Position numbers and translations under genes: made by a program. 64,000 bases of DNA from Pedobacter helvus (GTDB lineage: Bacteria; Bacteroidota; Bacteroidia; Sphingobacteriales; Sphingobacteriaceae), in the NCBI RefSeq assembly GCF_005925325.1, contig NZ_SRMP01000004.1, positions 1 to 64,000 of the forward strand, read 5' to 3'. The notes beneath the pieces are model-generated. The model was given only the letters and a program-made list of their open reading frames with translations. It ran no database searches and had not been told where the DNA came from. Each line of letters opens with the position of its first letter. Positions within the stretch are counted from its first letter, which is position 1. Below are positions 26,111 to 35,480 of this stretch, piece by piece.

Positions 26111-26166
26111 GTTGGCGGGGACACCAACATTGGAACTAAGTAGACTTGCGTGGCTTCCCCGCCAAC
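26111..26166. repeat. 11-bp perfect GC-rich inverted repeat with AT-rich centre
   Basis: GTTGGCGGGGA (26111-26121) and TCCCCGCCAAC (26156-26166) are exact complements separated by 34 bases, in a region where the two flanking genes diverge. The arms are unusually GC-rich for this genome, and a second GTTGG-type motif (CCAAC) sits just inside the left arm. No T tract is present. Confidence 0.6.
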
Positions 26167-26278
26167 GTATTAAATTTAAATGAAACTCACTCAATTATTA
26201 CACAAAAACTGTGGTTAACGCTCTTTTTTTGATTTAAATTAGCTCCATCAAAATCCAATACTTAACTAACAAAATAGC

Positions 26279-28783
26279 ATGAAGAAAATTTACTTTTTTT
26301 CTTTGTTGGGCTTACTTTCTGGAGGAACTGTTTTTGCACAAACCAAAACAATAACCACCACTGAAACTGTTCAAGCACCACAAAAAGCCAATTACCAGCA
26401 AGCGGCTAGGTTTTCACCTAGTAAACTTCGCAAAATGATTTATTCTACCAGTGTAGACCCGCATTGGTTAAAGCAAAGTAATCGTTTTTGGTACGAATAT
26501 GAAACTCCAAACGGAAAGAACTGGTATATCGTAGATCCATCTACCAGAAGCAAAAAAGTACTTTTCGATCCAGCTAAGTTAGCTGCAGAAATTACTTTGA
26601 TTGTTCGTGACCCTTTTGATGGGCAGCATTTGCCGATTGAGAACTTGAAATTTAGTAATGATGAGAAAAATATCACCTTCGAAATTAAAAGTACCATCGA
26701 AGAAGTAAAACCTGATAGAAAAGACAAGAAGGCTGCAGACTCAATGCAGAAGAAAATCTTCAAGTTTCAGTACGAGTTAGCCGGACAAAAATTAATCGAA
26801 ATTAAAGATTACAAAAAAGCTAAACCGAAACCAAGTTGGGGTGCTGTTGCGCCGGATTCGTCGGCAATTATTTTCACTCGTAATTATAATTTGTTTTGGA
26901 TGGACAAAGCAAACTATCAAAAAGCATTAAAAAATGAAGAAGATAGTACCATTGTAGAACATCAGTTAACAAAAGAAGGTGTAAAATATTATGCTTTTGG
27001 TAGCGATGGAAGTGGCGAAAATAATGAAGAAATTATTAAAAATGATAAAAAACGTAGAAGAGCGTTTGTACTTTGGTCGCCAGACTCTAAGTATTTTGTT
27101 ATCCAGCGTTCTGATAGTAGAAAAGTAAAAGACCTTTGGGTAATTAACAGCGTTTCAGCAGGCCGACCAACGTTAGAAACGTACAAATACCAAATGCCAG
27201 GTGAAGCAGAAGCGCCTAAAGACGAAGTTTGGTTGTTCGATTTTGCTGCTAAAACTGGAAAGAAATTGAATGTTGCCGCATTCAAAGATCAAAGTTTGAA
27301 TGTGTACAGTAAACCTGCGCTTAATTCGGACAGAGATAACGAATTCCGCCCTGCGATTTGGCTGGGAGATAATAGTAAATTCTACATGGGCCGCACCAGT
27401 AGAGATTTAAAACGCATTGATATTTGTGTTGTTGATGTAAAAAGCGGTGCTATTAAACCGCTTATTGAAGAACGTTTCAATACCTATGTGGAGGTGCAAC
27501 GTCCAGGCTTGGTAAACGGCGGTAAAGAATTGATCCACTGGAGCGAGCGTGATGGTTGGGGACATTTTTACTTGTTTGATGAAAATGGAAAGTTAAAAAA
27601 TCAGATTACCAAAGGCTCTTTCCACTGCGAGGATATTGTAAATATCGATGAAAAGGCGAGAGTACTTTATTTCACCGCCAATGGGAGAGAAGCAAAGGAA
27701 GATCCTTACTACTACCATTTATACCGAGTTAATTTCGATGGTTCTGGCTTGAAATTATTGAACGCTGGAGATTTTGACCATACCACTAATATGAACGATG
27801 CTGGTCGTTATTTCGTTAATAACTATTCGAGAGTAAATACAGTTCCAAAATCTACTTTGTATGATAATACCGGCAATAAGGTAATGGAATTGGAAACCGC
27901 CGATCTATCGCTGTTAATGGCTACTGGTTACAAATTTCCAGAACCATTTAAAGTTAAGGCTGATGATGGAATTACCGATTTGTATGGTGTGATGTATAAG
28001 CCATTCGATTTTGATCCAACAAAGAAATATCCTGTGATTGAATATGTGTACCCTGGACCGCAAACAGAGGCTGTGAACAAAGCTTTCGGTCGCAGTATGG
28101 ATAGAACAGATCGCTTGGCGCAATTAGGCTATGTTGTGGTAACAGTGGGAAATAGAGGTGGGCACCCGGCTCGTTCTAAGTGGTACCACACTTATGGTTA
28201 CGGCAACTTGCGTGATTATGGTTTGGCAGATAAAAAAGCAACTATCGAGCAACTCGCAGATAAATATTCATACATCGATGCTACTAAAGTTGGTATAACT
28301 GGTCACTCTGGCGGAGGTTTTATGTCTACAGCAGCGATGTTGGTTTATCCAGATTTCTTTAAAGTTGCGGTTTCTAATGCGGGTAACCACGATAACAGTA
28401 TCTACAATCGTTGGTGGAGCGAGAAACACCATGGCGTAAAAGAGATTGTTTCGTTAAAAGGAGATACTTCATTCAAATATTCAATCGATAAAAACCCAGA
28501 TTTGGCCAAAAACCTAAAAGGGCATTTGTTACTGATGCACGGTGACGTAGATAACAATGTACATCCAGCGGGAAGTATCAGGGTGGCTAATGCTTTGATC
28601 AAGGCAGGAAAACGTTTCGATTTTATCTTGGTTCCTGGTCAGCGCCATGCTTTCGGCGATATGACTGAATATATGTTCTGGCGTTTAGCAGATTATTTTA
28701 ACAACCATTTGATGGGCGATTTCTCTCAATCTGTAAATGTAAACATGACAGAGATGGATAGGGAAGTTGAGCGAAAGAATTAA
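26279..28783 (+). CDS. secreted dipeptidyl-peptidase IV-type S9 peptidase
   Basis: An 834-residue periplasmic serine peptidase. A signal peptide ends near GTVFAQTK. A DPP-IV-like beta-propeller covers about residues 60-580, and the alpha/beta hydrolase domain carries GHSGGGF (Ser about 677), HGDVDNN (Asp about 758) and GQRHAFG (His about 790). The family removes N-terminal Xaa-Pro dipeptides; the exact specificity is inferred. It is alone on the plus strand and ends in a strong terminator. It complements the glutamyl-type S9 enzyme at 10.8-13.3 kb. Confidence 0.92.
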   Translation: MKKIYFFSLLGLLSGGTVFAQTKTITTTETVQAPQKANYQQAARFSPSKLRKMIYSTSVDPHWLKQSNRFWYEYETPNGKNWYIVDPSTRSKKVLFDPAKLAAEITLIVRDPFDGQHLPIENLKFSNDEKNITFEIKSTIEEVKPDRKDKKAADSMQKKIFKFQYELAGQKLIEIKDYKKAKPKPSWGAVAPDSSAIIFTRNYNLFWMDKANYQKALKNEEDSTIVEHQLTKEGVKYYAFGSDGSGENNEEIIKNDKKRRRAFVLWSPDSKYFVIQRSDSRKVKDLWVINSVSAGRPTLETYKYQMPGEAEAPKDEVWLFDFAAKTGKKLNVAAFKDQSLNVYSKPALNSDRDNEFRPAIWLGDNSKFYMGRTSRDLKRIDICVVDVKSGAIKPLIEERFNTYVEVQRPGLVNGGKELIHWSERDGWGHFYLFDENGKLKNQITKGSFHCEDIVNIDEKARVLYFTANGREAKEDPYYYHLYRVNFDGSGLKLLNAGDFDHTTNMNDAGRYFVNNYSRVNTVPKSTLYDNTGNKVMELETADLSLLMATGYKFPEPFKVKADDGITDLYGVMYKPFDFDPTKKYPVIEYVYPGPQTEAVNKAFGRSMDRTDRLAQLGYVVVTVGNRGGHPARSKWYHTYGYGNLRDYGLADKKATIEQLADKYSYIDATKVGITGHSGGGFMSTAAMLVYPDFFKVAVSNAGNHDNSIYNRWWSEKHHGVKEIVSLKGDTSFKYSIDKNPDLAKNLKGHLLLMHGDVDNNVHPAGSIRVANALIKAGKRFDFILVPGQRHAFGDMTEYMFWRLADYFNNHLMGDFSQSVNVNMTEMDREVERKN

Positions 28784-28800
28784 TCGATAAATAATCATAT

Positions 28801-28838
28801 AAATCCCCAATGGTGTTAACTGTTGGGGATTTTTTTGT
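28801..28838 (+). terminator. terminator of the DPP-IV-type peptidase gene
   Basis: AAATCCCCAA (28801-28810) pairs perfectly with TTGGGGATTT (28823-28832), followed by a T run. It lies 17 bases after the stop codon. Confidence 0.88.
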
Positions 28839-28855
28839 TGATTTTTTTTGAAGCG

Positions 28856-28993
28856 CTAAGCTTGTACTACTATTTTCCGAAAGTCCCGCTTTTCGTAATA
28901 ATCTTTTTGTTCGGCTTTTGTCATCCGAGTTTCAATGGATCTATTTTTGCTGCTTAATTCATCGTTTAAATAATAACAAAAAGTGTTTTCACT
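28856..28993 (-). CDS. possible small protein or gene remnant
   Basis: A minus-strand frame from GTG (28993) encodes 45 residues, VKTLFCYYLNDELSSKN then RSIETRMTKAEQKDYYEKRD and FRKIVVQA; the same frame is open further to a TAG at 29036-29038. Composition is protein-like (hydrophobic start, Lys/Glu-rich helix, no stop for about 60 codons) and codons suit this genome. There is no clear start signal, and upstream codons beyond the TAG are in the same frame, so it could be the tail of a decayed gene. An ATG at 28924 gives a minimal 22-residue version. Confidence 0.3.
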   Translation of the reverse strand, partial: SENTFCYYLNDELSSKNRSIETRMTKAEQKDYYEKRDFRKIVVQA

Positions 28994-29072
28994 TCAATTG
29001 GGTCTAAATAACTCTTGCCGTTGCTAAATGACAGCTATTATCTCAACTGCATTTTCGTTTATAACTAGAACA

Positions 29073-29113
29073 AAAAATCCTTCGCTTGTTTAAAATAATA
29101 ACGAAGGATTTTT
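29073..29113. terminator. bidirectional-type hairpin with no assigned gene
   Basis: AAAAATCCTTCG (29073-29084) pairs perfectly with CGAAGGATTTTT (29102-29113). The stem carries A and T tracts on its two sides and would terminate in either direction. It does not directly follow any recognised coding sequence. Confidence 0.6.
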
Positions 29114-29186
29114 GTTGAATAATTAAAGCCTGCCTTTAAAAATTGAAATAAACTCCTAAACCATTTCTTTATTAAATATTGAGCAT

Positions 29187-29216
29187 TAAAAAAGCCCCGA
29201 ACTAAAATCGGGGCTT
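29187..29216 (-). terminator. terminator of the APC permease gene
   Basis: AAGCCCCGA (29192-29200) pairs with TCGGGGCTT (29208-29216); on the minus strand a T tract follows (plus-strand A run 29187-29193). It lies 19 bases beyond the stop codon of the minus-strand permease. Confidence 0.85.
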
Positions 29217-29234
29217 ACTATGTGAATGTTGTTA

Positions 29235-30662
29235 TTATCCTTGATTGTTTTTTCTTCCAAGAACCGAGTTGCCTTTACCGTATAAAAAGTAAATGGCTAC
29301 ACCTAAAGCCATCCAAATGGCTAACCTAATCCAAGCTTCAATAGGTAATGAATACATTAAGTAAACGCATACGATGATACCTAAGATCGGTACGAACGGA
29401 ACCAATGGAGTTCTGAAAGGACGCTCTCTGTTTGGATCTGTTTTACGTAAGATCATTACACCGATACAAACTAAAGAGAAAGCTAATAGGGTACCTATTG
29501 ATACCATATGACCTAAATCGGTAACAGGAACGAAACCTGCAAACAAACTCACAAATACCATGAAAAATAAGTTGGTTTTATAAGGAGTTCTGTATTTAGC
29601 GTGAATGCTACCAAAGAATTTTGGTAATAATCCGTCTTTAGACATGGTATAGAATACTCTTGATTGTCCCATTAACATTACCAAGATTACGGAAGTGTAA
29701 CCCGCTAAAATAGCAATAATTAATCCCATTTGTAACCAACTGTAACCCGTTACCTTAAATGCGGTAGCTGCCGGAGAAGCATCACCTTTAAAGATTTGGA
29801 AAGGTACTAAACCTGTCATTACGTGAGCAAATAAGACGTATAATACAGTACAAACGGCTAACGAACCTAAAATACCAACTGGCATGCCTTTTTGTGGATT
29901 CTTAGCTTCTTGAGCGGCTGTAGATACGGCGTCGAAACCAATAAATGCAAAAAATACCAAGGCTGCACCAGAAGCAATACCAGAGATACCAAATTCGCCA
30001 TAAACGCCAGTGTTTTCTGGGATGTAAGGCGTGTGGTAAGCTGGATTAACAAATTTCCAACCTAAACCGATGAACAATAAAACTACCGCAACTTTAATAA
30101 CAACCAAGAAGTTATTTAAGCTAGCAGATTCTTTGGTTCCACGCATTAACAATAACGATAATAGCGATACGATGATTACTGCCGGTAAGTTAATACCGCC
30201 ACCATCGCCTTCTGCAAACGTTTTTGTTAAGTAACTAGGTAATTCGAGACCGAACTCATGGAGCAGTTTGTTAAAGTAACCCGACCAGGATACACCCACA
30301 GTGGCGGCACCAAGTGCATATTCTAGTACTAAATCCCATCCGATGATCCAAGCCATGAACTCGCCCATGGTAGCGTAAGAATAAGTGTAGGCACTACCTG
30401 CTACAGGGATCATTGATGCGAATTCTGCATAACATAATCCTGCAAAAGCGCAGCCTACAGCAGCCAGTACAAATGATAACGTTACAGCAGGTCCAGCGTG
30501 TTCGGCAGCGGCAATACCCGTTAAAGAGAATAAACCTGCGCCAATAATTGCTCCAATACCTAAGGCGACCAAGCTGGTGCTACTTAAGGTACGTTTGAGA
30601 GTGCCTTCGCCACTTTCTGCCGATTCGGCAACAAGTACATCAATAGGCTTCTTTAAATTCAT
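29235..30662 (-). CDS. APC-superfamily amino acid permease, CAT-like
   Basis: A 475-residue transporter with about 12 membrane helices. The first helix has the APC signature GAIIGAGLFSLTG, which contributes backbone contacts to the amino acid. Later FAFIGFDAVSTAAQEAKNPQK and GMPVGI are typical of the cationic amino acid transporter (CAT) subgroup. It probably imports amino acids with protons. A terminator with A/T tract closes the gene. The M-PPase gene upstream on the same strand is 231 bases away with its own terminator, so it is likely a separate unit. Confidence 0.88.
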   Translation of the reverse strand: MNLKKPIDVLVAESAESGEGTLKRTLSSTSLVALGIGAIIGAGLFSLTGIAAAEHAGPAVTLSFVLAAVGCAFAGLCYAEFASMIPVAGSAYTYSYATMGEFMAWIIGWDLVLEYALGAATVGVSWSGYFNKLLHEFGLELPSYLTKTFAEGDGGGINLPAVIIVSLLSLLLMRGTKESASLNNFLVVIKVAVVLLFIGLGWKFVNPAYHTPYIPENTGVYGEFGISGIASGAALVFFAFIGFDAVSTAAQEAKNPQKGMPVGILGSLAVCTVLYVLFAHVMTGLVPFQIFKGDASPAATAFKVTGYSWLQMGLIIAILAGYTSVILVMLMGQSRVFYTMSKDGLLPKFFGSIHAKYRTPYKTNLFFMVFVSLFAGFVPVTDLGHMVSIGTLLAFSLVCIGVMILRKTDPNRERPFRTPLVPFVPILGIIVCVYLMYSLPIEAWIRLAIWMALGVAIYFLYGKGNSVLGRKNNQG

Positions 30663-30850
30663 AAATTAATAAAATTAGTTGATTAGTCTGTTTGTTGATT
30701 TTTATGACGCACCAAACCTAAAAAAAAATATCTACAATTGAAACCGAGATGTAAATAATATTAGTGCATTAGCTTTGTCTGAGTACTATTATGCTATCAT
30801 TATTTACATCGAGCTCTCATTAAGCTTTAAAAAACATATACTTAGGAATG

Positions 30851-30877
30851 AAAAAGGGATTTTTTGCAAAATCCCTT
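30851..30877 (-). terminator. terminator of the pyrophosphatase gene
   Basis: AAGGGATTTT (30854-30863) pairs with AAAATCCCTT (30868-30877) around TTGC, with an A run at 30851-30855 that becomes the T tract on the minus strand. It lies about 17 bases after the hppA stop codon. Confidence 0.85.
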
Positions 30878-30893
30878 CTATCTGGTAACAATT

Positions 30894-33149
30894 TTAATGT
30901 TTAATAACTGTGTCTGTCTCATTTACTAAGGTATCGATAGTTTCATTCCCGAGTGAGTCAACGCTTTTTTGTATTCTGATCTCTTGTTTAACCTCCATTC
31001 CACCAGCAGTATTTACATCTGATGCACTGATTGCGATGTAAGGAGCAATGACTAAAGAAACAATCGACATCAATTTGATTAAGATGTTCATCGATGGTCC
31101 AGACGTATCTTTAAATGGATCTCCAACAGTATCGCCAGTTACGGAAGATTTATGTGGTTCTGATTTTTTATAGTACATCTCCCCATTTATCTCCACGCCC
31201 TTTTCGAACGATTTTTTTGCGTTGTCCCAAGCGCCACCAGCGTTAGATTGGAAAATTCCCATTAATACACCAGAAACAGTAACACCAGCCAATAAGCCAC
31301 CCAATACCTCTGGTCCAAATAAGAAACCTACAATTACTGGCGTGATTAAAGCGATAGCACCTGGCATCAACATTTCTCTGATAGATGCTTGAGTTGAGAT
31401 GGCTACGCATTTTTCATATTCGGGCTTAGCTTTGTACTCCATAATGCCTGGAATTTCCCTGAACTGGCGACGGACTTCTTGTACCATATCCATTGCTGCT
31501 TTACCCACCGCTTGGATACACAAGGCAGAGAATACAAACGGGATCATTCCGCCAACAAATAAACCAGCTAAAACTGGCGCTTTGTAAATATCGATAGCTG
31601 AAATACCAGCGATGCCCACGAAAGCCGCGAATAAAGCCAAAGAAGTTAAAGCTGCAGAAGCGATGGCAAATCCTTTACCTGTAGCAGCAGTGGTGTTTCC
31701 TACGGCATCTAAATTATCAGTACGTTCACGAACTTCTGGAGGTAGTTGGCTCATTTCGGCTATGCCACCTGCATTATCAGCAATTGGACCAAAAGCATCG
31801 ATAGCTAATTGCATTGCTGTAGTTGCCATCATACCTGCGGCAGCAATGGCTACACCGTACAAGCCTGCAAAGTGATAGGAAGCCATAATTCCACCGGCTA
31901 AAACCAGAATTGGGATCACAGTAGACTTCATTCCTACAGAAAGACCGGCAATAATATTGGTTGCATGCCCTGTAGATGATTGTTGGATGATTGAATTTAC
32001 TGGTCCTTTGCCCATTGCGGTATAGTATTCGGTAACGATACTCATGATCGTACCTACCACTAAACCTACAATAATTGCATAAAATACATTGATGCTCGAA
32101 AATTCGTATCCACGTAGGTTCAAAGTTTCTGGTAACATCCATTTCACTAAAAAGAAAGAGGCAACACCAGTAATGATAATCGACGACCAATTACCTAAGT
32201 TTAATGCATTTTGAACATTAGATTTTTCATCTTTGATGGTTACAAACCAAGTTCCGATGATAGAGAAGACAATTCCTAATCCGCAAATTACCATGGGTAA
32301 CAGGATAGGAGACATACCTCCGAAATTATCCGTTACTGTAATTTCTTGACCTAAAACCATAGTCGCTAAAATAGTTGCTACATAAGAACCGAATAAATCG
32401 GCACCCATACCGGCAACGTCACCTACGTTATCACCTACGTTATCTGCAATAGTCGCTGGGTTACGTACATCATCTTCCGGAATACCTGCTTCCACTTTAC
32501 CTACTAAGTCAGCACCAACATCGGCAGCTTTGGTGTAGATACCTCCACCCACACGAGCAAATAAGGCAATTGATTCGGCACCCAAAGAAAATCCGGTTAA
32601 TACCTCGATAGCGGTTTTCATTTCGCTACTATTGGCACCTATTACGTTAAAATATTTTAAAAATATGATGAACAAACCTCCTAATCCTAGTACAGCTAAA
32701 CCAGCAACACCTAATCCCATTACGGTACCGCCAGTAAAACTTACTTTTAAAGCCTGTTTTAAACTCGTTCTAGCCGCTTGTGTGGTTCTCACATTGGCTT
32801 TAGTTGCCGATTTCATACCAATATATCCTGCTAAGGCAGAAAAAACGGCTCCTATAACAAAGGCAATAGAAATGATCCAGCTGGAATGAATAGCTTTACC
32901 GTTCACCTCAGTTACGGTACCTGAATAAGCGAGTAATGAGCCTGCCAATACAGCGAAGATGCTTAAGATCTTCCATTCTGCTTTTAAAAACGCCATGGCA
33001 CCATCGGCAATGTAGCCGGCAAGTTCTTGCATGTTGGCATCGCCGGCATCTTGTTTGTTAACCCAGGCGCTCTTTACCGCCATTACTAAGATACCTACCA
33101 AGCCGAGTAGGGGAATCGCATAAATAAGATTGTTTTGTAAAAAATCCAT
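30894..33149 (-). CDS. hppA: membrane-bound ion-pumping pyrophosphatase
   Basis: A 751-residue M-PPase with about 16 membrane helices. It hydrolyses pyrophosphate and pumps H+ or Na+ across the inner membrane. Substrate-binding motifs are [22 protein letters not shown] (seen in parts: [14 protein letters not shown] and [19 protein letters not shown]) and the later [23 protein letters not shown] carries Ala at the position that marks K+-dependent enzymes; K+-independent ones have Lys. Na+-pumping members dominate among K+-dependent bacterial M-PPases, but the ion cannot be fixed here. Monocistronic with a clear terminator. Confidence 0.95.
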   Translation of the reverse strand: MDFLQNNLIYAIPLLGLVGILVMAVKSAWVNKQDAGDANMQELAGYIADGAMAFLKAEWKILSIFAVLAGSLLAYSGTVTEVNGKAIHSSWIISIAFVIGAVFSALAGYIGMKSATKANVRTTQAARTSLKQALKVSFTGGTVMGLGVAGLAVLGLGGLFIIFLKYFNVIGANSSEMKTAIEVLTGFSLGAESIALFARVGGGIYTKAADVGADLVGKVEAGIPEDDVRNPATIADNVGDNVGDVAGMGADLFGSYVATILATMVLGQEITVTDNFGGMSPILLPMVICGLGIVFSIIGTWFVTIKDEKSNVQNALNLGNWSSIIITGVASFFLVKWMLPETLNLRGYEFSSINVFYAIIVGLVVGTIMSIVTEYYTAMGKGPVNSIIQQSSTGHATNIIAGLSVGMKSTVIPILVLAGGIMASYHFAGLYGVAIAAAGMMATTAMQLAIDAFGPIADNAGGIAEMSQLPPEVRERTDNLDAVGNTTAATGKGFAIASAALTSLALFAAFVGIAGISAIDIYKAPVLAGLFVGGMIPFVFSALCIQAVGKAAMDMVQEVRRQFREIPGIMEYKAKPEYEKCVAISTQASIREMLMPGAIALITPVIVGFLFGPEVLGGLLAGVTVSGVLMGIFQSNAGGAWDNAKKSFEKGVEINGEMYYKKSEPHKSSVTGDTVGDPFKDTSGPSMNILIKLMSIVSLVIAPYIAISASDVNTAGGMEVKQEIRIQKSVDSLGNETIDTLVNETDTVIKH

Positions 33150-33518
33150 AATTCAAATTTATATTTAGTGGTTTAGTTGATTAATCGAAATACAAGGTAA
33201 ATAAAAAAACAATTGACTGTCAATATATTTTATGGCTGTTGATAAGTTTGCCGCAGATACACAGATGATATATGCTTAACTTTTTGTTTTTTTTAACCGT
33301 TTAAATTTCAATTCATTTTAAATACTAAGACGGTAAAGGATACCCGGCTATAGCTCTTGGCTAGGATTGATGTCTTTGCCAAACTCATAAGTAAATATTG
33401 ACATCATTTTTAATTGGTATTCAAAGAAATTAATATTTATGCATCTGTGGCAACAAAACCTATTTATTCATCTCTTTTTCTATCTTAGCTTTTCATAACC
33501 AAAAACTAAACTAAACAA
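33150..33518. other. divergent intergenic region with inverted repeat
   Basis: About 370 bases between hppA and an oppositely oriented permease, carrying the promoters of both. I see no gene. The clearest structure is an interrupted inverted repeat (33248-33453), described separately. Confidence 0.5.
33248..33453. repeat. wide inverted repeat with TTGCCGCAGAT arms
   Basis: TTGCCGCAGAT (33248-33258) pairs with ATCTGTGGCAA (33443-33453) over 11 positions with one G-T pair, separated by 184 bases. Similar TTGCCACAGAT-type arms occur in dispersed repeats of Bacteroidota (recalled, not checked). Confidence 0.45.
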
Positions 33519-34967
33519 ATGAAAAATCAACAAGAAGAAATTTCTTCTAAGCGAAAGTTAGGTCTTTTCGACGGCGTAATGCTGGTAATGGGCTCCATGA
33601 TTGGAAGCGGTATTTTTATAGTAAGTGCCGATGTAATGAGGAACCTTGGTTCTGGATATTGGCTTATCGTGGTTTGGATAATCACAGGTATAATGACCGT
33701 AGCAGCAGCTATTTCTTATGGTGAACTTTCGTCGATGTTTCCCAAAGCTGGCGGGCAATACACTTATTTAAAGGAAGTTTTTGGGAAAATGATGGGCTTT
33801 CTCTATGGTTGGGGCTTGTTTACGGTAATTCAAACCGGAACCATCGCTGCAGTTGCTGTTGCTTTTGGAAAGTTTACTGCATACCTGATACCTGCTTTAA
33901 ATGATGCTGCTCCAATTTTCCAAAGTGGAAGCTACAAAATTACTTGGATCCAAATTTTAGCTATCGGCGTAATCTTGTTTCTTACTTACATTAATACCAG
34001 AGGAGTAGAAGCTGGGAAGATATTGCAGAATCTTTTCACGGGTTCAAAAATCGTAGCCTTAATTGGTTTAATTGTTTTGGGTTTCCTTTTGGTTAAAAGC
34101 AATTTTTGGACTGAAAACATGAGCTTCGGATGGGCTGCTTTCAATAATCTTAAAACAGATGGTAGCGGAAATTTCTTGAAATTGGGTTGGGAGAACATTA
34201 CTGGAATGACGATAGTAGGTGGCATTGCTGCCGCGATGGTTGGTTCTGTGTTTTCTAGTGTGGCTTGGGAAAACGTAACCTTCGTTTCTGGAGAAATTGA
34301 AAATCCGAAGAAGAATGTAGTGAAATCAATGGTATTGGGAACCATGGCTGTAATGGTGTTGTACCTTTTAGTGAATTTTGTCTATCTCAATGCACTAGAT
34401 AGAGATGCTATTGCTTTTGCTCCAAATGATAGGGTAGCAGTGGTAGTTTCTGAACAGATTTTTGGTAGCGGAATAGGGACAATCATAATGGCTGTGCTGG
34501 TCATGATCTCGACTTTTGGTTGCGTAAATGGAATTGTATTAGCGGGCGCAAGGGTATTTCAAACTATGGCTAAAGACGGTATGTTTTTCAAAGCTGCTAT
34601 AGCGAACAATAAAAATGGCGTGCCAGAAAAATCGCTTTGGATGCAAGGTATTTGGGCTTCAGTATTATGTTTAAGTGGTCAATATGGTAACTTATTAGAT
34701 ATGATTTCCTTTGTAATTGTGCTTTTTTACATGATTACCGTTTTCGGAGTGATCTATTTAAGATTTAAAAAACCTGATTTAGAAAGACCTTACAAAACTT
34801 GGTTGTATCCAATTACACCAATTGTTTATTTGTTAATCGGGACTGCTTTCTGTATGTTATTATTGGTTTACAAACAGCAATACACTTGGCCAGGCCTTTT
34901 AATCGTTTTGCTTGGACTTCCAATTTATTTCTTGATCAACAAAAAGAAAACGAGCAATAGTAATTAA
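33519..34967 (+). CDS. APC-family amino acid permease
   Basis: A 482-residue transporter with about 12 helices. Helix 1 carries GSMIGSGIFIVSAD, the APC substrate-binding signature; then GGQYTYLKEVFGKMMGFLYG and the helix 6 AWENVTFVSGEIENPKKNV are typical of the LAT/amino acid permease branch. Predicted H+-coupled import or exchange of neutral amino acids. It diverges from hppA and ends at a strong hairpin terminator shared with the convergent gene. Confidence 0.88.
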   Translation: MKNQQEEISSKRKLGLFDGVMLVMGSMIGSGIFIVSADVMRNLGSGYWLIVVWIITGIMTVAAAISYGELSSMFPKAGGQYTYLKEVFGKMMGFLYGWGLFTVIQTGTIAAVAVAFGKFTAYLIPALNDAAPIFQSGSYKITWIQILAIGVILFLTYINTRGVEAGKILQNLFTGSKIVALIGLIVLGFLLVKSNFWTENMSFGWAAFNNLKTDGSGNFLKLGWENITGMTIVGGIAAAMVGSVFSSVAWENVTFVSGEIENPKKNVVKSMVLGTMAVMVLYLLVNFVYLNALDRDAIAFAPNDRVAVVVSEQIFGSGIGTIIMAVLVMISTFGCVNGIVLAGARVFQTMAKDGMFFKAAIANNKNGVPEKSLWMQGIWASVLCLSGQYGNLLDMISFVIVLFYMITVFGVIYLRFKKPDLERPYKTWLYPITPIVYLLIGTAFCMLLLVYKQQYTWPGLLIVLLGLPIYFLINKKKTSNSN

Positions 34968-34983
34968 TAAAGTTGAATTCTAT

Positions 34984-35020
34984 AAAAGATGATTGAGTAG
35001 CTTTCAGTCATCTTTTTTTT
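34984..35020. terminator. terminator between convergent genes
   Basis: AAAAGATGATTGA (34984-34996) pairs with TCAGTCATCTTTT (35004-35016), 13 bp with one G-T, followed by T tract; on the minus strand the A run gives a T tract too. It ends the permease gene and may also end the convergent minus-strand gene. Confidence 0.85.
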
Positions 35021-35045
35021 GGGGAAAATATTTACCTACGCATTC

Positions 35046-35480
35046 TTATTGCTCATTCAGCATTTTCATCCTCGAAAATGGATAGCCATTGCAGCCTTTG
35101 CGGGGATTTTTTCTATCCGCAGCTGCAGTTTGTTCTGCCTCTTCATCGGTTTTAGCTTTGTAGGCGGTAAGGCAGAAACCCCAGTGCCAGGGTGCCATTC
35201 CTTCAAAAGTCATGAAATCTATACGAGTGTATTTGTTTTCATCAGCTTTATGCCCAGAACCATTTTTAGCAATTAGGTATTGCTCCTTGTCATTCCATTT
35301 GATAATATGATATTTTATGCCGGGATGTTGTGTCCAAAGTGTATCGTTAATAGAATACTTGATACCGTAATCATCAACAAAATTTCCCTTTACGAAACTT
35401 GGTGCCGCATCTTGAGCATGTACCTTAGTTAAACAAACAGTAGTTGCAATGCCGAGTAGTATTAGTGTTAACAATCTCAT
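35046..35480 (-). CDS. exported protein of unknown function
   Basis: A 144-residue protein with a signal peptide (cleavage near VHAQDA). The mature part has a plausible small beta domain: DDYGIKYSINDTLW, GIKYHIIKWNDKEQYLIA and TRIDFMTFEG. Two Cys in FCLTAY and GCNGYP could pair. It starts one base after the end of cutC (cutC stop at 35481), so the two genes are cotranscribed. No family recognised; a periplasmic role is inferred from the signal peptide. Confidence 0.7.
   Translation of the reverse strand: MRLLTLILLGIATTVCLTKVHAQDAAPSFVKGNFVDDYGIKYSINDTLWTQHPGIKYHIIKWNDKEQYLIAKNGSGHKADENKYTRIDFMTFEGMAPWHWGFCLTAYKAKTDEEAEQTAAADRKNPRKGCNGYPFSRMKMLNEQ

Larger units (their letters stand above)
28784..29234. 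other. 450-bp region with three hairpins and one short protein-like frame
   Basis: Between the DPP-IV-type gene and an APC permease. It holds hairpins at 28801-28838, 29073-29113 and 29187-29216, and a minus-strand frame of about 45 codons (28856-28993). No gene above 60 codons is present. The central AT-rich stretch also contains a TGTCATCCGAG motif that recurs near 58371. Confidence 0.6.

Noticed and set aside
31612..32889. Several antisense frames within the pyrophosphatase gene
   Set aside because: The sense frame is a perfect family match, so these are by-products of biased codon use.
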